Assembly (NCBI GenBank): GCA_942493315.1
Contig: OW818690.1
Span: forward strand, 1,674,001-1,738,000
Length of the DNA: 64,000 nt
Origin: UBA5429 sp942493315
Lineage (GTDB): Bacteria > Bacteroidota > Bacteroidia > Bacteroidales > WCHB1-69
Direction of reading: 5' to 3'
Position 1 is the stretch's first letter. The number at the start of each line of letters is the position of its first letter. The notes under the pieces were generated by a model. That model ran no database searches. It saw only the letters and a list, made by a program, of their open reading frames with translations, and was not told the DNA's origin. Shown here one piece after another: positions 9,214-17,173 of this stretch. The position numbers and the translations under genes are program-made.

Positions 9214-9787
9214 CCCAAATCATCACCCCTACTAAAATCAATGCAGCAGGAGGTAAAACCATCAAACCGTTATTTAAGTATCCGTGTTCGTAAAATGATG
9301 GTGGAATGATTTGCATTTTCCATAATGTTCCGGATCCAAAAATCTCTCTTACAGTACCTAATGTTACTAATACCAAACCGTACCCTAAACCGTTAAATAT
9401 ACCATCCCAAAATGAGGGCATGGGAGGGTTCGATAGGGCATAAGCTTCCACTCTTCCCATAATAATACAGTTGGTGATAATCAATCCTACAAATACAGAT
9501 AACATCTTACTAACATCATAGAAAAATGCTTGTAAAACCTGATCCACCAGAATTACCAATGTGGCAATTACGACCAACTGAACAATAATTCTGATTCTGG
9601 GGGGAATTGTATTTCTTAAAAGTGAAATGATTAAATTGGAAAATGCTGTTACAATTGTAACAGAAAGGGCCATTACAAAGGCGGGTTTCAACTGAGCCGT
9701 TACAGCTAATGAGGAACAAACACCTAAAATCTGAACTAAAACAGGATTATCTTTATTTAAAGGTCCTAAATATTTTTTGAGACTCAT
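9194..9787 (-). CDS. nqrD: Na+-translocating NADH:quinone reductase subunit D
   Basis: 197 residues, an inner-membrane subunit with about six hydrophobic segments. The family signature is clear: LGPLNKDNPVLVQILGVCSSLAVT, then FSNLIISLLRNTIPPRIRIIVQLVVIATLVILVDQ, then GLIITNCIIMGRVEAYAL and DGIFNGLGYGLVLVTLGTVREIFGSG. It is the last gene of nqrABCD and starts 9 nt after nqrC. The protein ends soon after the last membrane helix (LILVGVMIWVQRSKS), shorter than the 205-215 residues I expect for NqrD, and its last codons lie in the short-unit array flanking the S23 insert. nqrE and nqrF, normally next, are absent. Confidence 0.95.
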   Translation of the reverse strand: MSLKKYLGPLNKDNPVLVQILGVCSSLAVTAQLKPAFVMALSVTIVTAFSNLIISLLRNTIPPRIRIIVQLVVIATLVILVDQVLQAFFYDVSKMLSVFVGLIITNCIIMGRVEAYALSNPPMPSFWDGIFNGLGYGLVLVTLGTVREIFGSGTLWKMQIIPPSFYEHGYLNNGLMVLPPAALILVGVMIWVQRSKS

Positions 9788-9796
9788 AATATGCTG

Positions 9797-10447
9797 TTAT
9801 TTAGTTGTTGTTTTATTTTGAATTTCTTTAAGAAAAGGAACATATTTTAGAATGCAATCTTCTATCATTTTTTCCAATCCTTTGCTGGTTATGGATCCAC
9901 CTGAAATGGCATCTACACCATTTGGTGGCGCAATATTGCTATTTGCAACACCCCCTTTGACCACTTTTATAGATGAAAAATTTCCTTGTTCATCAAATAG
10001 AAGTTTTCCTTCAAATTGAGCCATAAATTGCACAGTATTGATTTCAGCACCTAATCCCGGGGTTTCACTTTTATGATCAAATACTGCACCATTCACTGTT
10101 TTTCCGTCAGATTTAACAGCAATGAAGCCCCAGATTGGTCCCCAAAGCCCTTTTCCTCTTAATGGAATGACATAATTGATGTTTCCGTCTTTGGATTTCA
10201 CTTTAATCAAAGGAAGTTCCTCTTTTTCCCCTTTAATAGTGGTGTCAGATGCCACTTGTTTGTAAAAAGTGATAACATCTGGCAAATTTACATAACCGGA
10301 TGCCTGTAATATTTGGGACATCCTTTCACGTTCCCGGTTTGCTTTTTGAAAAGGTTGTAATCCAACCGAAGCAAATGTGAGTATTGCAGCACAAATCACT
10401 ACAATAATCGTGATAAAAATAAATATATATCGATTTGAAAATTTCAT
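9797..10447 (-). CDS. nqrC: Na+-translocating NADH:quinone reductase subunit C
   Basis: 216 residues starting MKFSNRYIFIFITIIVVICAAIL, one N-terminal membrane anchor with a periplasmic FMN-binding domain. This start leaves a 7-nt gap to nqrB; a longer frame to 10522 overlaps nqrB and lacks family features. GLWGPIWGFIAV and HKSETPGLGAEI match NqrC. The covalent flavin site is DAISGGSITSKG, where the usual motif is SGAT(L/I)TS: alanine is replaced by glycine and the acceptor Thr by Ser. Flavinylation by ApbE on Ser is plausible, but this is a departure from the textbook residue. Confidence 0.95.
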   Translation of the reverse strand: MKFSNRYIFIFITIIVVICAAILTFASVGLQPFQKANRERERMSQILQASGYVNLPDVITFYKQVASDTTIKGEKEELPLIKVKSKDGNINYVIPLRGKGLWGPIWGFIAVKSDGKTVNGAVFDHKSETPGLGAEINTVQFMAQFEGKLLFDEQGNFSSIKVVKGGVANSNIAPPNGVDAISGGSITSKGLEKMIEDCILKYVPFLKEIQNKTTTK

Positions 10448-10454
10448 GGTAGAA

Positions 10455-11609
10455 TCAATTTTGTGCGTTGTTGATTTTGATAATTGTTTTTTTCCGTCTG
10501 CTGATATGGATCTGAACCACACAGTAGTCGATCAGCGGAGCGAAGATATTTCCTAGAAGAATCGCTAACATCATCCCTTCGGGATACCCTTTGTTTACAA
10601 CCCGGATCAGCATGGCCATCATCCCGATAAACACGCCATAGATAATTTTACCCGATCTGGTATGTGCTGCACTTACAGGATCTGTTGCCATAAATACAGT
10701 TCCAAATAGAAAACCACCCATTAAAAGATGTTGCCATGCAGGAAAATCCATTAAAGGTGATCCGCCTATCAGATTGAAAATGAGACCCATCCCTAATCCA
10801 CCGGCTACGACAGATAACATGATTCGTAAACTGCCAACGCCTGTATAAATCAATAAAATGGCACCTAACAATATCGCAATTTTGGATGTTTCTCCGATGG
10901 ACCCCGGCATATTTCCAATAAACATATCTAAAGTTGAAGGAAGGGCACTCATATTTTCAGATGCGAAATTTGCTAATGGAGTTGCTCCTGAATAAGCATC
11001 CGCTTTATCTGCAATCCAGACCAAATCTCCTGTGATCACTTTTGGATAGGCAAAGAAAATAAATGCACGGGCGACTAAGGCAGGATTTAAAAAATTAAAT
11101 CCATTACCACCAAACACTTCTTTACTGAACAATACAGAAAATGCGGTCGCAATAGCTACAATCCAGAGGGGAGTTTCAGGAGGTAAAACCATAGGAATTA
11201 ATAAACCGGTTACAAAAAATCCTTCTGCTACTTCATGGTTTCTGATTTTTGCAAAAATGATCTCAACGGTTAACCCTGAAATGTAAGTTACAATAATGAT
11301 AGGCAACACTTTAAGTAAGCCAAACCAGAATTCCGGTAAAATGGAGGAATCACTCCCCTGAGATAAAAAATGTTGATGTCCTACATTCCACATTCCAAAA
11401 AGAACTGCCGGGATCATAGCGATAATCACCATAAACATGGTTCTCTTCATATCCGCAGAATCTTTAATATGAGTACCCAGTTTTGTTCTGGTTTTAGGGG
11501 TCAACAAAAAAGTGTCTAATGCATCATATAATGGATATAATGGATGCAACGGTTTCCCTTTTTCGAACCATTTTTCTATATTTTTTGAAATTTTTTCTAT
11601 TTTTTTCAT
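10455..11609 (-). CDS. nqrB: Na+-translocating NADH:quinone reductase subunit B
   Basis: 384 residues, a polytopic inner-membrane subunit carrying covalent FMN and part of the sodium channel. Visible features are the cytosolic N-terminus (LHPLYPLYDALDTFLLTP), the KDSADMKRTMFMVIIAMIPAVLFGMWNVG helix start, the flavinylation motif DAYSGATPLANF with a normal Thr acceptor, LLMGGFLFGTVFMATDPVSAAHT and NKGYPEGMMLAILLGNIFAPLIDY. It lies 12 nt after nqrA and 7 nt before nqrC in one operon. Confidence 0.97.
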   Translation of the reverse strand: MKKIEKISKNIEKWFEKGKPLHPLYPLYDALDTFLLTPKTRTKLGTHIKDSADMKRTMFMVIIAMIPAVLFGMWNVGHQHFLSQGSDSSILPEFWFGLLKVLPIIIVTYISGLTVEIIFAKIRNHEVAEGFFVTGLLIPMVLPPETPLWIVAIATAFSVLFSKEVFGGNGFNFLNPALVARAFIFFAYPKVITGDLVWIADKADAYSGATPLANFASENMSALPSTLDMFIGNMPGSIGETSKIAILLGAILLIYTGVGSLRIMLSVVAGGLGMGLIFNLIGGSPLMDFPAWQHLLMGGFLFGTVFMATDPVSAAHTRSGKIIYGVFIGMMAMLIRVVNKGYPEGMMLAILLGNIFAPLIDYCVVQIHISRRKKTIIKINNAQN

Positions 11610-11621
11610 GATTTCTTAATG

Positions 11622-12989
11622 CTATTTATTCAATTCAAAAAGGGCATCTTTTACAATTTGCTGGCAATCAGATTTGGATGGACAAACAAATTCACAAAGG
11701 GCAAAGTCCTCTTCAACCACTTCATAAATTCCTAGAGCTTCCATCGCTTCAATATCTTTGATATAACAAGCTTTCAACAAATGATCAGGTAATAGATCCA
11801 TTGGGAAAACCTTGCTATAAACATCGGAAAACATTGGAGCCCTTTTCCCACCGAACAAACGGGTGTCCATATTGTATTTTTTGTGGGGCATTAAATATGC
11901 AAAGAATGTTCTGGAGACACTAAACTTATTGAAATTAGGCATGATCCATCCAAAAAGTTCCCGCTCTTCACTTTCGGGAATAACACTGATTAGATGATCG
12001 TAAAACCCTATAAATCCCTCTTTTCCAATAGTGATACCTGTTAAAACATTGCCACTGATAACCCGAACCTCATCTTGTGCCAATTGATCTTTGATGAGTT
12101 CTGAAATGGATGAACCATTCACAACATCAACATAAAAAGTGTTTTTCAATGCACCCCCTGCAATCGCAACTCTTTTGGAAAAATCCAATTTTTGATTAAG
12201 AAATAGATTTCCAATAGTAGCTACATTTTGAGGTTCAATGGTCCAAACAATATCCCCTTTTTGAATCGGGGCTAAGAAATGGATTTGTGTACCTACATTT
12301 CCTGAAGGGTGTGGTCCTGAAAATGGAACCAATTTACAATTTGGAATTTCAGAGATTTGCTTACTAACACTCGGATCATTGAAAAACTGCTGATACAAAG
12401 GTGTTCCCATTTTCACAGTGAGGAAAAGGGATCCATCAGTTAATTTTGCAATAGTTTTCAAACCTTTAAAAAACTGATCCATTTTCCCTTCTAATAAAAA
12501 GGAGATCTCAGGAGCTAAAGGAGAAGTATCGGTACAACTTACAAAAATAGCTTTTGGTTTTTGAGTCGGTTGGGCAATGGTTCCGAATGGACGTTGTCTG
12601 ACCATTGGCCAGAGTCCAAAATGAAGAAGTGTCTGAACAATCTCTTCCGAATTTCCTTCTAAAATTTTTCCGGTGGTATCAACAGTTTGGAATAATTGAT
12701 CCGATTCAATCGTGATGTGTTCAATTTTCCTTTTTTCCCCTCTGATGATTTGTGTAATTTTTCCACTAACGGGTGAAGTGATGGTGATTTGATTGTTCTC
12801 TTTAGCGAAGAAAAGGGGTTGTCCTACCAGAATAGGTTCATTTTCTTGCACTAACAATTTAGGTGTAAGCCATTTAAAATTATCAGGAGTGATGGCATAA
12901 TGAGTGGTCTGATAAGCCTGAACATGTTGAGCAGCTTCTCCTATAAGCCTGATGTCCAGTCCTTTTTTTGTTTTGATGGTTTTTTGCAT
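11622..12989 (-). CDS. nqrA: Na+-translocating NADH:quinone reductase subunit A
   Basis: 455 residues, the cytosolic subunit at the quinone-reducing side. It starts with KTIKTKKGLDIRLIGEAAQ, has a Rnf/NQR barrel-sandwich region (PILVGQPLFFAKENNQITITSPVSGKI), FVSCTDTSPLAPE, GPHPSGNVGTQIHFL and a C-terminal GIYEVVEEDFALCEFVCPSKSDCQQI segment. First gene of nqrABCD; a promoter-like TTTG / TAAATTTG pair lies upstream at 13030-13057. The complex couples NADH oxidation to sodium export, but nqrE and nqrF must be elsewhere for it to work. Confidence 0.97.
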   Translation of the reverse strand: MQKTIKTKKGLDIRLIGEAAQHVQAYQTTHYAITPDNFKWLTPKLLVQENEPILVGQPLFFAKENNQITITSPVSGKITQIIRGEKRKIEHITIESDQLFQTVDTTGKILEGNSEEIVQTLLHFGLWPMVRQRPFGTIAQPTQKPKAIFVSCTDTSPLAPEISFLLEGKMDQFFKGLKTIAKLTDGSLFLTVKMGTPLYQQFFNDPSVSKQISEIPNCKLVPFSGPHPSGNVGTQIHFLAPIQKGDIVWTIEPQNVATIGNLFLNQKLDFSKRVAIAGGALKNTFYVDVVNGSSISELIKDQLAQDEVRVISGNVLTGITIGKEGFIGFYDHLISVIPESEERELFGWIMPNFNKFSVSRTFFAYLMPHKKYNMDTRLFGGKRAPMFSDVYSKVFPMDLLPDHLLKACYIKDIEAMEALGIYEVVEEDFALCEFVCPSKSDCQQIVKDALFELNK

Positions 12990-13029
12990 AACGAAATTTT
13001 ACATGCAATGGAATATTTATTTTGCAATG

Positions 13030-13057
13030 CAAATTTACACTATTTTTTGAAATCAAA
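13030..13057 (-). promoter_or_regulatory. Putative nqr operon promoter
   Basis: On the minus strand TTTG (13057-13054) and TAAATTTG (13037-13030) are separated by 16 nt, roughly the Bacteroidota -33/-7 arrangement, about 40 nt upstream of the nqrA ATG. The spacing is a little short. Confidence 0.45.
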
Positions 13058-13215
13058 GGATAGATTTATTTAAAAAAATTTTTTCTTTTTAATATAACTA
13101 ACACAGAGTTTCACAAAGTTAAAAAATGTTTCACAGTGTTTTTACTTTTTGGGACAATTTTATTCAATATTTATTTTAGATTCTATCTAAAAATTAAATT
13201 TTGTTAAAAGGTAAA

Positions 13216-13271
13216 TTGACTTTATAAAAAAGTGTATATTTGTCCGAAATTTACCGAAAATTTCAGACAAA
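13216..13271 (+). promoter_or_regulatory. AbiE promoter with palindromic operator
   Basis: TTG (13216-13218) and TATATTTG (13235-13242), 16 nt apart, match the Bacteroidota promoter pattern. The -7 box runs straight into an inverted repeat of two 14-nt arms, TTTGTCCGAAATTT (13239-13252) and AAATTTCAGACAAA (13258-13271), with a 5-nt spacer and a single mismatch. The palindrome ends 14 nt before the abiEi start. AbiEi antitoxins are known to repress their own promoter through inverted repeats, so this is the likely operator. Confidence 0.75.
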
Positions 13272-13285
13272 CAAATCAATAAAAA

Positions 13286-13903
13286 ATGAATGAAAAAATT
13301 ACTCACAAAATAAGAGAACTTGTTAAAAAATTCCAAGTTGGAGAATTATTTACTATTAAAGACTTTGAATGTGTTAACAATGATAATCTTGTGACAAGAA
13401 CATTGTCACGTTTACAAAAAGAAGGTACTATAATACGTGTTGCGACAGGTATTTATATGAATCCAAAAGAGACTCAATTTGGAATTTTGTATCCAACATT
13501 AGACCAAATTGCGAATAAAATTGCCGAAAGAGATAAGGCTCAAATAATGCCAACAGGTGATACTGCATTAAATATTTTAGGATTATCCACACAAGTACCA
13601 ATGAACGCTATTTATATAACTAATGGGGCTAAGAGAAAAGTTAAAGTTGGAGAAAGAAATATTGTCTTTAAAAATGTTGTTCAAAAAAACTTTCAATATA
13701 AAGGTAAACTATTACCTCTTATTATCATTGCATTAAAGGAATTAGGAGAAAATCATGTTACGAATGAAATTAAAGAAAAAATTACTACTTATATATTGAA
13801 AAATGATACAGATGAAAAGTACACAATGATGCACGATTTATACCTATCTCCTGTATGGATTAAGGAATTGTTATTACCAATTATCAAAATGGTAACAAAA
13901 TGA
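13286..13903 (+). CDS. abiEi: AbiEi-type antitoxin / autorepressor (DUF6088)
   Basis: 205 residues. The N-terminus (MNEKITHKIRELVKKFQVGELFTIKDF...RTLSRLQKEGTIIRVATGIYMNPK) is a winged helix-turn-helix typical of AbiEi, and the rest (PTGDTALNILGLSTQVPMNAIYITNG, KRKVKVGERNIVFKN) matches DUF6088 proteins. It overlaps abiEii by 4 nt (ATGA), giving translational coupling. Its role would be to neutralise the AbiEii nucleotidyltransferase toxin and repress the shared promoter through the palindrome at 13239-13271. Type IV in the classical description; some related systems act differently. Confidence 0.88.
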   Translation: MNEKITHKIRELVKKFQVGELFTIKDFECVNNDNLVTRTLSRLQKEGTIIRVATGIYMNPKETQFGILYPTLDQIANKIAERDKAQIMPTGDTALNILGLSTQVPMNAIYITNGAKRKVKVGERNIVFKNVVQKNFQYKGKLLPLIIIALKELGENHVTNEIKEKITTYILKNDTDEKYTMMHDLYLSPVWIKELLLPIIKMVTK

Positions 13904-14889
13904 GTATTTGGATTCAATTCAATAATGATGAAAAACTGGTAGTTCTTCAACAAACAGCAGTAGCAAGAAATATTGTTGAACATGCTGTTGAAAAGGACTG
14001 GTGGGTTAGTGCCATTTTAATGGCTTTGTCAAAAACTTCTTGGGCTTCCTATTTGCAATTTAAAGGTGGAACATCGCTAAGTAAAGCATGGGGGTTAATT
14101 AATCGCTTTAGTGAAGATATTGATTTGTCAATAAGTCGTTCATTTTTCGGGTTGCCTGATGAAACAAAACAACAAAGATCAGAAATTCGACGTCAAGCAT
14201 TTCATTATATCAAAGATTCGCTAATTAATGAATTAAATGAAATATTGTTATCATTTGGTGTATATGATTTTGAAATTCAATTGGGTACGCAAAATAGTAG
14301 CGCAATAATAGAAATTATTGAAGTGAAATATAAGAGTATTTTGCCGACATTACTTAATTATATTATGCCGGTTGTTAAAATTGAATTTAGTGCTATGTCT
14401 CTTGATGAACCTTATTCGGAACAAAAAATTACTACACTTATACATTCACATTTTCCAGACTTAGATGAAGAATTAATATGTATGTTTAAATCAGTATTAC
14501 CGGAACGTACTTTTTTAGAGAAATTATTCCTTTTACATGAAGAATATCAAAAAATAAATCCACGAACAGAACGTATGTCCAGACATTTGTACGATTTAGA
14601 AAAAATGATATGTAGTCCATATGCAGAATTGGCAATACAAAACACAAATTTGTATTTAACAATCATTAATCACAGACAAAAATTTAACAATATCCCAGAA
14701 ATTGATTATAAATTACACCATCCTAGCACGATACAAGTATGTCCTCCTGAAAAGTTATATAATGATTGGAAAAATGATTATGAAAGATTATGTGAAAGTT
14801 TTATTTATGATAAATCAAAAATAACATTCGACGAATTGATGAGTTCAATATTTTATTTTACTGAAAGAATTAGGCAAATTGATATTTAG
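13900..14889 (+). CDS. abiEii: AbiEii nucleotidyltransferase toxin
   Basis: 329 residues. The nucleotidyltransferase core is visible: KGGTSLSKAWGLINRFSEDIDLSI carries the GGTSL motif and the catalytic DxD (EDIDL). The helical C-terminal part is typical, with ERTFLEKLFLLHEEYQKINPRTERMSRHLYDLEKM. AbiEii family proteins transfer nucleotides, in studied members to tRNA acceptor ends, which stops growth; family members defend against phage. It is the second gene of an abiEi-abiEii operon followed by a hairpin terminator. Intact active-site residues suggest a functional pair. Confidence 0.9.
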   Translation: MSIWIQFNNDEKLVVLQQTAVARNIVEHAVEKDWWVSAILMALSKTSWASYLQFKGGTSLSKAWGLINRFSEDIDLSISRSFFGLPDETKQQRSEIRRQAFHYIKDSLINELNEILLSFGVYDFEIQLGTQNSSAIIEIIEVKYKSILPTLLNYIMPVVKIEFSAMSLDEPYSEQKITTLIHSHFPDLDEELICMFKSVLPERTFLEKLFLLHEEYQKINPRTERMSRHLYDLEKMICSPYAELAIQNTNLYLTIINHRQKFNNIPEIDYKLHHPSTIQVCPPEKLYNDWKNDYERLCESFIYDKSKITFDELMSSIFYFTERIRQIDI

Positions 14890-14994
14890 TATGATGAATT
14901 TTATTCAAACTTTAACACAAATCAATTTCTCGATAATGTAATATTTTTGGTGCTCCAATTTTTGGAAGTTTTTCGAAGATTTTTAGCAATAAAT

Positions 14995-15027
14995 AAAAAA
15001 AGGCTGCTCTTATGAGCAACCTTTTTT
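14995..15027. terminator. Bidirectional terminator between abiEii and the DUF2436 gene
   Basis: Stem GGcTGCTC / GAGCAaCC with TTAT loop, bordered by an A run on the left and a T run on the right, so it can terminate both the plus-strand abiE operon and the minus-strand gene ending at 15054. Confidence 0.8.
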
Positions 15028-15053
15028 ATAAGATTTCAAATAGCATCTAAAAA

Positions 15054-15875
15054 TTAGCGAGCTACATTGAATTTTTTAGTGATTGTTCCATCAGTTGTGA
15101 TAACTTTAGCAATGTATAAACCGTCGCTTAAGTCATTGATGTTTACATTTACTAACTCAGCATTGAAGTTTTCAGATGTAACTAATTGTCCAACAATGTT
15201 GTAAATTTCAACACTTTGAATGTTAGAGAAAGCTGTAATGTTTAAATTAGTTTTAGCAGGGTTTGGGTAGATTAAAAGATTAGTAGCAGAAATTTCTTCA
15301 ATAGAAACTGTTGATGAATTAACAATAGTTGAATCGTTATTACCGTTTCTAACAATTTCAAATGTATAAAACATATTAGATATAAAATTATAATCGTCAC
15401 CTCTACTTAATGGGCTTCCAGCAATCCACATAACGTTATATGGTGGATCAGCAGGAGATGGGTTTGTAATACAATAATCATAAAGTCCTGATGGTACATC
15501 AACGTAGCCTTGTCCATTAAAAATTATATTAGTTGTGTTTAAAGCACCGTCTGCATTTGCAGGGATTTTGTGAGAAAATTGTGCATAAATAGCGGCATCA
15601 ACATCACCTCCTGTTGTTAATGGTCCTGTTGTTGGAATTGTAGTGCCAAATAAAGCATGAGTCACATCTAATAACATTTGATATCCAGTTGCATCTCCCC
15701 AAATATCACCTGCTTTTAAAATAATCCTAGCATTTGATTTTGTCATTGGAGGAAATTCAGCTTTTTCAATGTTGTTTGAAGACTGAACGTTTTGTGCAGT
15801 TTTTTGCAATTGTTGTTGCGCACTAACGCTTGCAACAAAGCAAATTGCCATTAAAAGTGTAAATAATTTTTTCAT
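15054..15875 (-). CDS. T9SS-secreted protein with gingipain-type DUF2436 domain
   Basis: 273 residues. The start at 15875 gives a standard signal peptide (MKKLFTLLMAICFVASVSAQ); an upstream in-frame Met at 15965 lies before the promoter-like boxes. Residues about 45-185 (ARIILKAGDIWGDATGYQMLLD, NTTNIIFNGQGYVDVPSGLYDYCI, VMWIAGSPLSRGDDYNF) resemble the DUF2436 adhesin modules of Porphyromonas gingipains and HagA. The C-terminus (LLIYPNPAKTNLNITAF...DGLYIAKVITTDGTITKKFNVAR) is a type A T9SS sorting domain. In P. gingivalis this module is part of a large protease-adhesin; here it stands alone with no protease. The function is unknown; cell-surface binding is an inference. Confidence 0.85.
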   Translation of the reverse strand: MKKLFTLLMAICFVASVSAQQQLQKTAQNVQSSNNIEKAEFPPMTKSNARIILKAGDIWGDATGYQMLLDVTHALFGTTIPTTGPLTTGGDVDAAIYAQFSHKIPANADGALNTTNIIFNGQGYVDVPSGLYDYCITNPSPADPPYNVMWIAGSPLSRGDDYNFISNMFYTFEIVRNGNNDSTIVNSSTVSIEEISATNLLIYPNPAKTNLNITAFSNIQSVEIYNIVGQLVTSENFNAELVNVNINDLSDGLYIAKVITTDGTITKKFNVAR

Positions 15876-15913
15876 AATGATAACATTTAAGTTAATAATT
15901 TTTTTTATCGCTG

Positions 15914-15945
15914 CAAAGATATAGAAAAAGTTTAAAAAATCCAAA
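15914..15945 (-). promoter_or_regulatory. Promoter of the DUF2436 gene
   Basis: Minus strand TTTG (15945-15942), 20-nt spacer, TATCTTTG (15921-15914), a near-consensus Bacteroidota promoter about 40 nt upstream of the ATG at 15875. Confidence 0.7.
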
Positions 15946-15963
15946 AAAAAATTTAAAAAAAAC

Positions 15964-16021
15964 ATGTGCTCGAATGCTCGAATGCTCGAATGCTCGTGTG
16001 CTCGAATGCTCGTGTGCTAGT
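15964..16021. repeat. Short-unit array, left side of S23 gene 2
   Basis: About six units of GTGCTCGAAT / GCTCGAATGCTCG type, 7-10 bp period. The array at 16484-16690 carries the reverse-complement word (CGAGCATTC), so the two form an inverted pair around the S23 gene. Confidence 0.85.
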
Positions 16022-16126
16022 GTTCTTGATTATTTTGAAATTATGAAAAGTGACGGCAATAAAATGATACACTTAGTCGTTGAAAGTTATTAAAAAAATT
16101 ATACTTACAATTCTAAAATAACTCAC

Positions 16127-16477
16127 ATGGCTAAAAAAGAAATAAAAATAGTTGAATTAAGTTTTCAATTTGCATTAAAGATTATTGAATTGACTTCAGT
16201 TTTAGATTCATTGAATAAGAAACCGATCTCATTTCAATTATTAAAATCAGGAACTTCAATCGGAGCCAATATTCATGAATCTCAACATGCTGAAAGTAAA
16301 GCTGATTTTATTCATAAACTAAAAATTGCAACTAAAGAAGCAAATGAAACTGAATTTTGGTTAAAATTAATTTTCGAAGGAAAAATTATACCAAAAGATG
16401 ATAAAATATTAGATCACCTCAATCATATTCAAAGAATTCTTTCCATTATTATTTCAAAATCAAAAGAAAACTCATAA
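16127..16477 (+). CDS. Four-helix-bundle protein, S23 / IVS family (second copy)
   Basis: 116 residues, MAKKEIKIVELSFQFALKIIELTSVL..., with the family core LKSGTSIGANIHESQHAESKADFIHKLKIATKEANETEFWLKLI. This belongs to the same TIGR02436 four-helix bundle superfamily as the gene at 8764-9117 but to a different branch (SGTSIGANI.E...A.S..DF..K..IA.KE..ET.YWL). It stands alone between short-unit arrays in inverted orientation. Its function is unknown. The repeated association of this family with such arrays is the point of interest. Confidence 0.9.
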   Translation: MAKKEIKIVELSFQFALKIIELTSVLDSLNKKPISFQLLKSGTSIGANIHESQHAESKADFIHKLKIATKEANETEFWLKLIFEGKIIPKDDKILDHLNHIQRILSIIISKSKENS

Positions 16478-16483
16478 ATCCAT

Positions 16484-16690
16484 TGAGCACACGAGCATTC
16501 TGAGCATTCTGAGCTAACGAGCATTCCGAGCATTCCGAGCATTCCGAGCTAACGAGCATTCTGAGCATTCTGAGCTAACGAGCATTCCGAGCATTCTGAG
16601 CTAACGAGCATTCCGAGCATTCTGAGCTAACGAGCATTCCGAGCTAACGAGCATTCCGAGCATTCTGAGCTAACGAGCATTCTGAGCATT
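16484..16690. repeat. Long short-unit array, right side of S23 gene 2
   Basis: About 200 bp of GAGCATTCTGAGCATTC and GAGCTAACGAGCATTCC words in a higher-order pattern, ending two bases from the guaD stop. Variation is mostly C/T at one position (TTCTGAG versus TTCCGAG). Confidence 0.92.
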
Positions 16691-16691
16691 C

Positions 16692-17162
16692 CTAATACTC
16701 CCTCTTATCCCCTTTGGTCATCCATTCAAAAAATAGATCATTCCCTTCTTTTAGATTGATTCTATCTATATGTAAGCTTCTTTTTTCCTGCGGTAAGGCC
16801 AATTCATCATAGATAAACTTGTCACTGAACCCAATCTCTTCTACCTGATGCTTGTCGGTGCAGTAATAAACCGTTTTGATGTTGGCCCAGTAAATGGCGG
16901 ATAAACACATCGGACAAGGTTCCGAAGTGGCATATATGATCGCTTCCGGTAAATGAAACCGTTCTAATTTCTTACACGCATCCCGAATGGCAACAACTTC
17001 TGCATGTGCTGTCGGGTCATTGGTGGAGGTGACTCTATTGTGCCCTCGTCCTACAATTTGCCCATCAATAACAACAACCGCTCCAAATGGTCCCCCTTCA
17101 TTGTTTCTCATTCCTTGAAATGCTTCTTCAAAAGCGATCCGCATTAATGCTTCATCTGTCAT
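16692..17162 (-). CDS. guaD: Guanine deaminase (cytidine-deaminase fold)
   Basis: 156 residues, the same length as Bacillus GuaD. It hydrolyses guanine to xanthine and ammonia in purine salvage or catabolism. The zinc site is visible as HAEVVAIRDAC (His and catalytic Glu) and PCPMCLSAIYWA (two Cys). GGPFGAVVVIDGQIVGRGHNRVTSTNDPTAHAEV and the C-terminal DKREY match GuaD rather than TadA. It is the last gene of a tightly spaced minus-strand block (11 nt after the preceding gene). A related tRNA adenosine deaminase is the main alternative. Confidence 0.85.
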   Translation of the reverse strand: MTDEALMRIAFEEAFQGMRNNEGGPFGAVVVIDGQIVGRGHNRVTSTNDPTAHAEVVAIRDACKKLERFHLPEAIIYATSEPCPMCLSAIYWANIKTVYYCTDKHQVEEIGFSDKFIYDELALPQEKRSLHIDRINLKEGNDLFFEWMTKGDKREY

Positions 17163-17173
17163 AATCGTAAATT

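Noticed and set aside
8764..16477. S23 genes as Avd of a diversity-generating retroelement
   Set aside because: No reverse transcriptase or template/variable repeat pair is present, and the sequences fit the IVS-type four-helix bundle.
16484..16690. Long array next to guaD as a CRISPR
   Set aside because: Units are 10-26 bp without unique spacers of constant length, and no cas genes are nearby.
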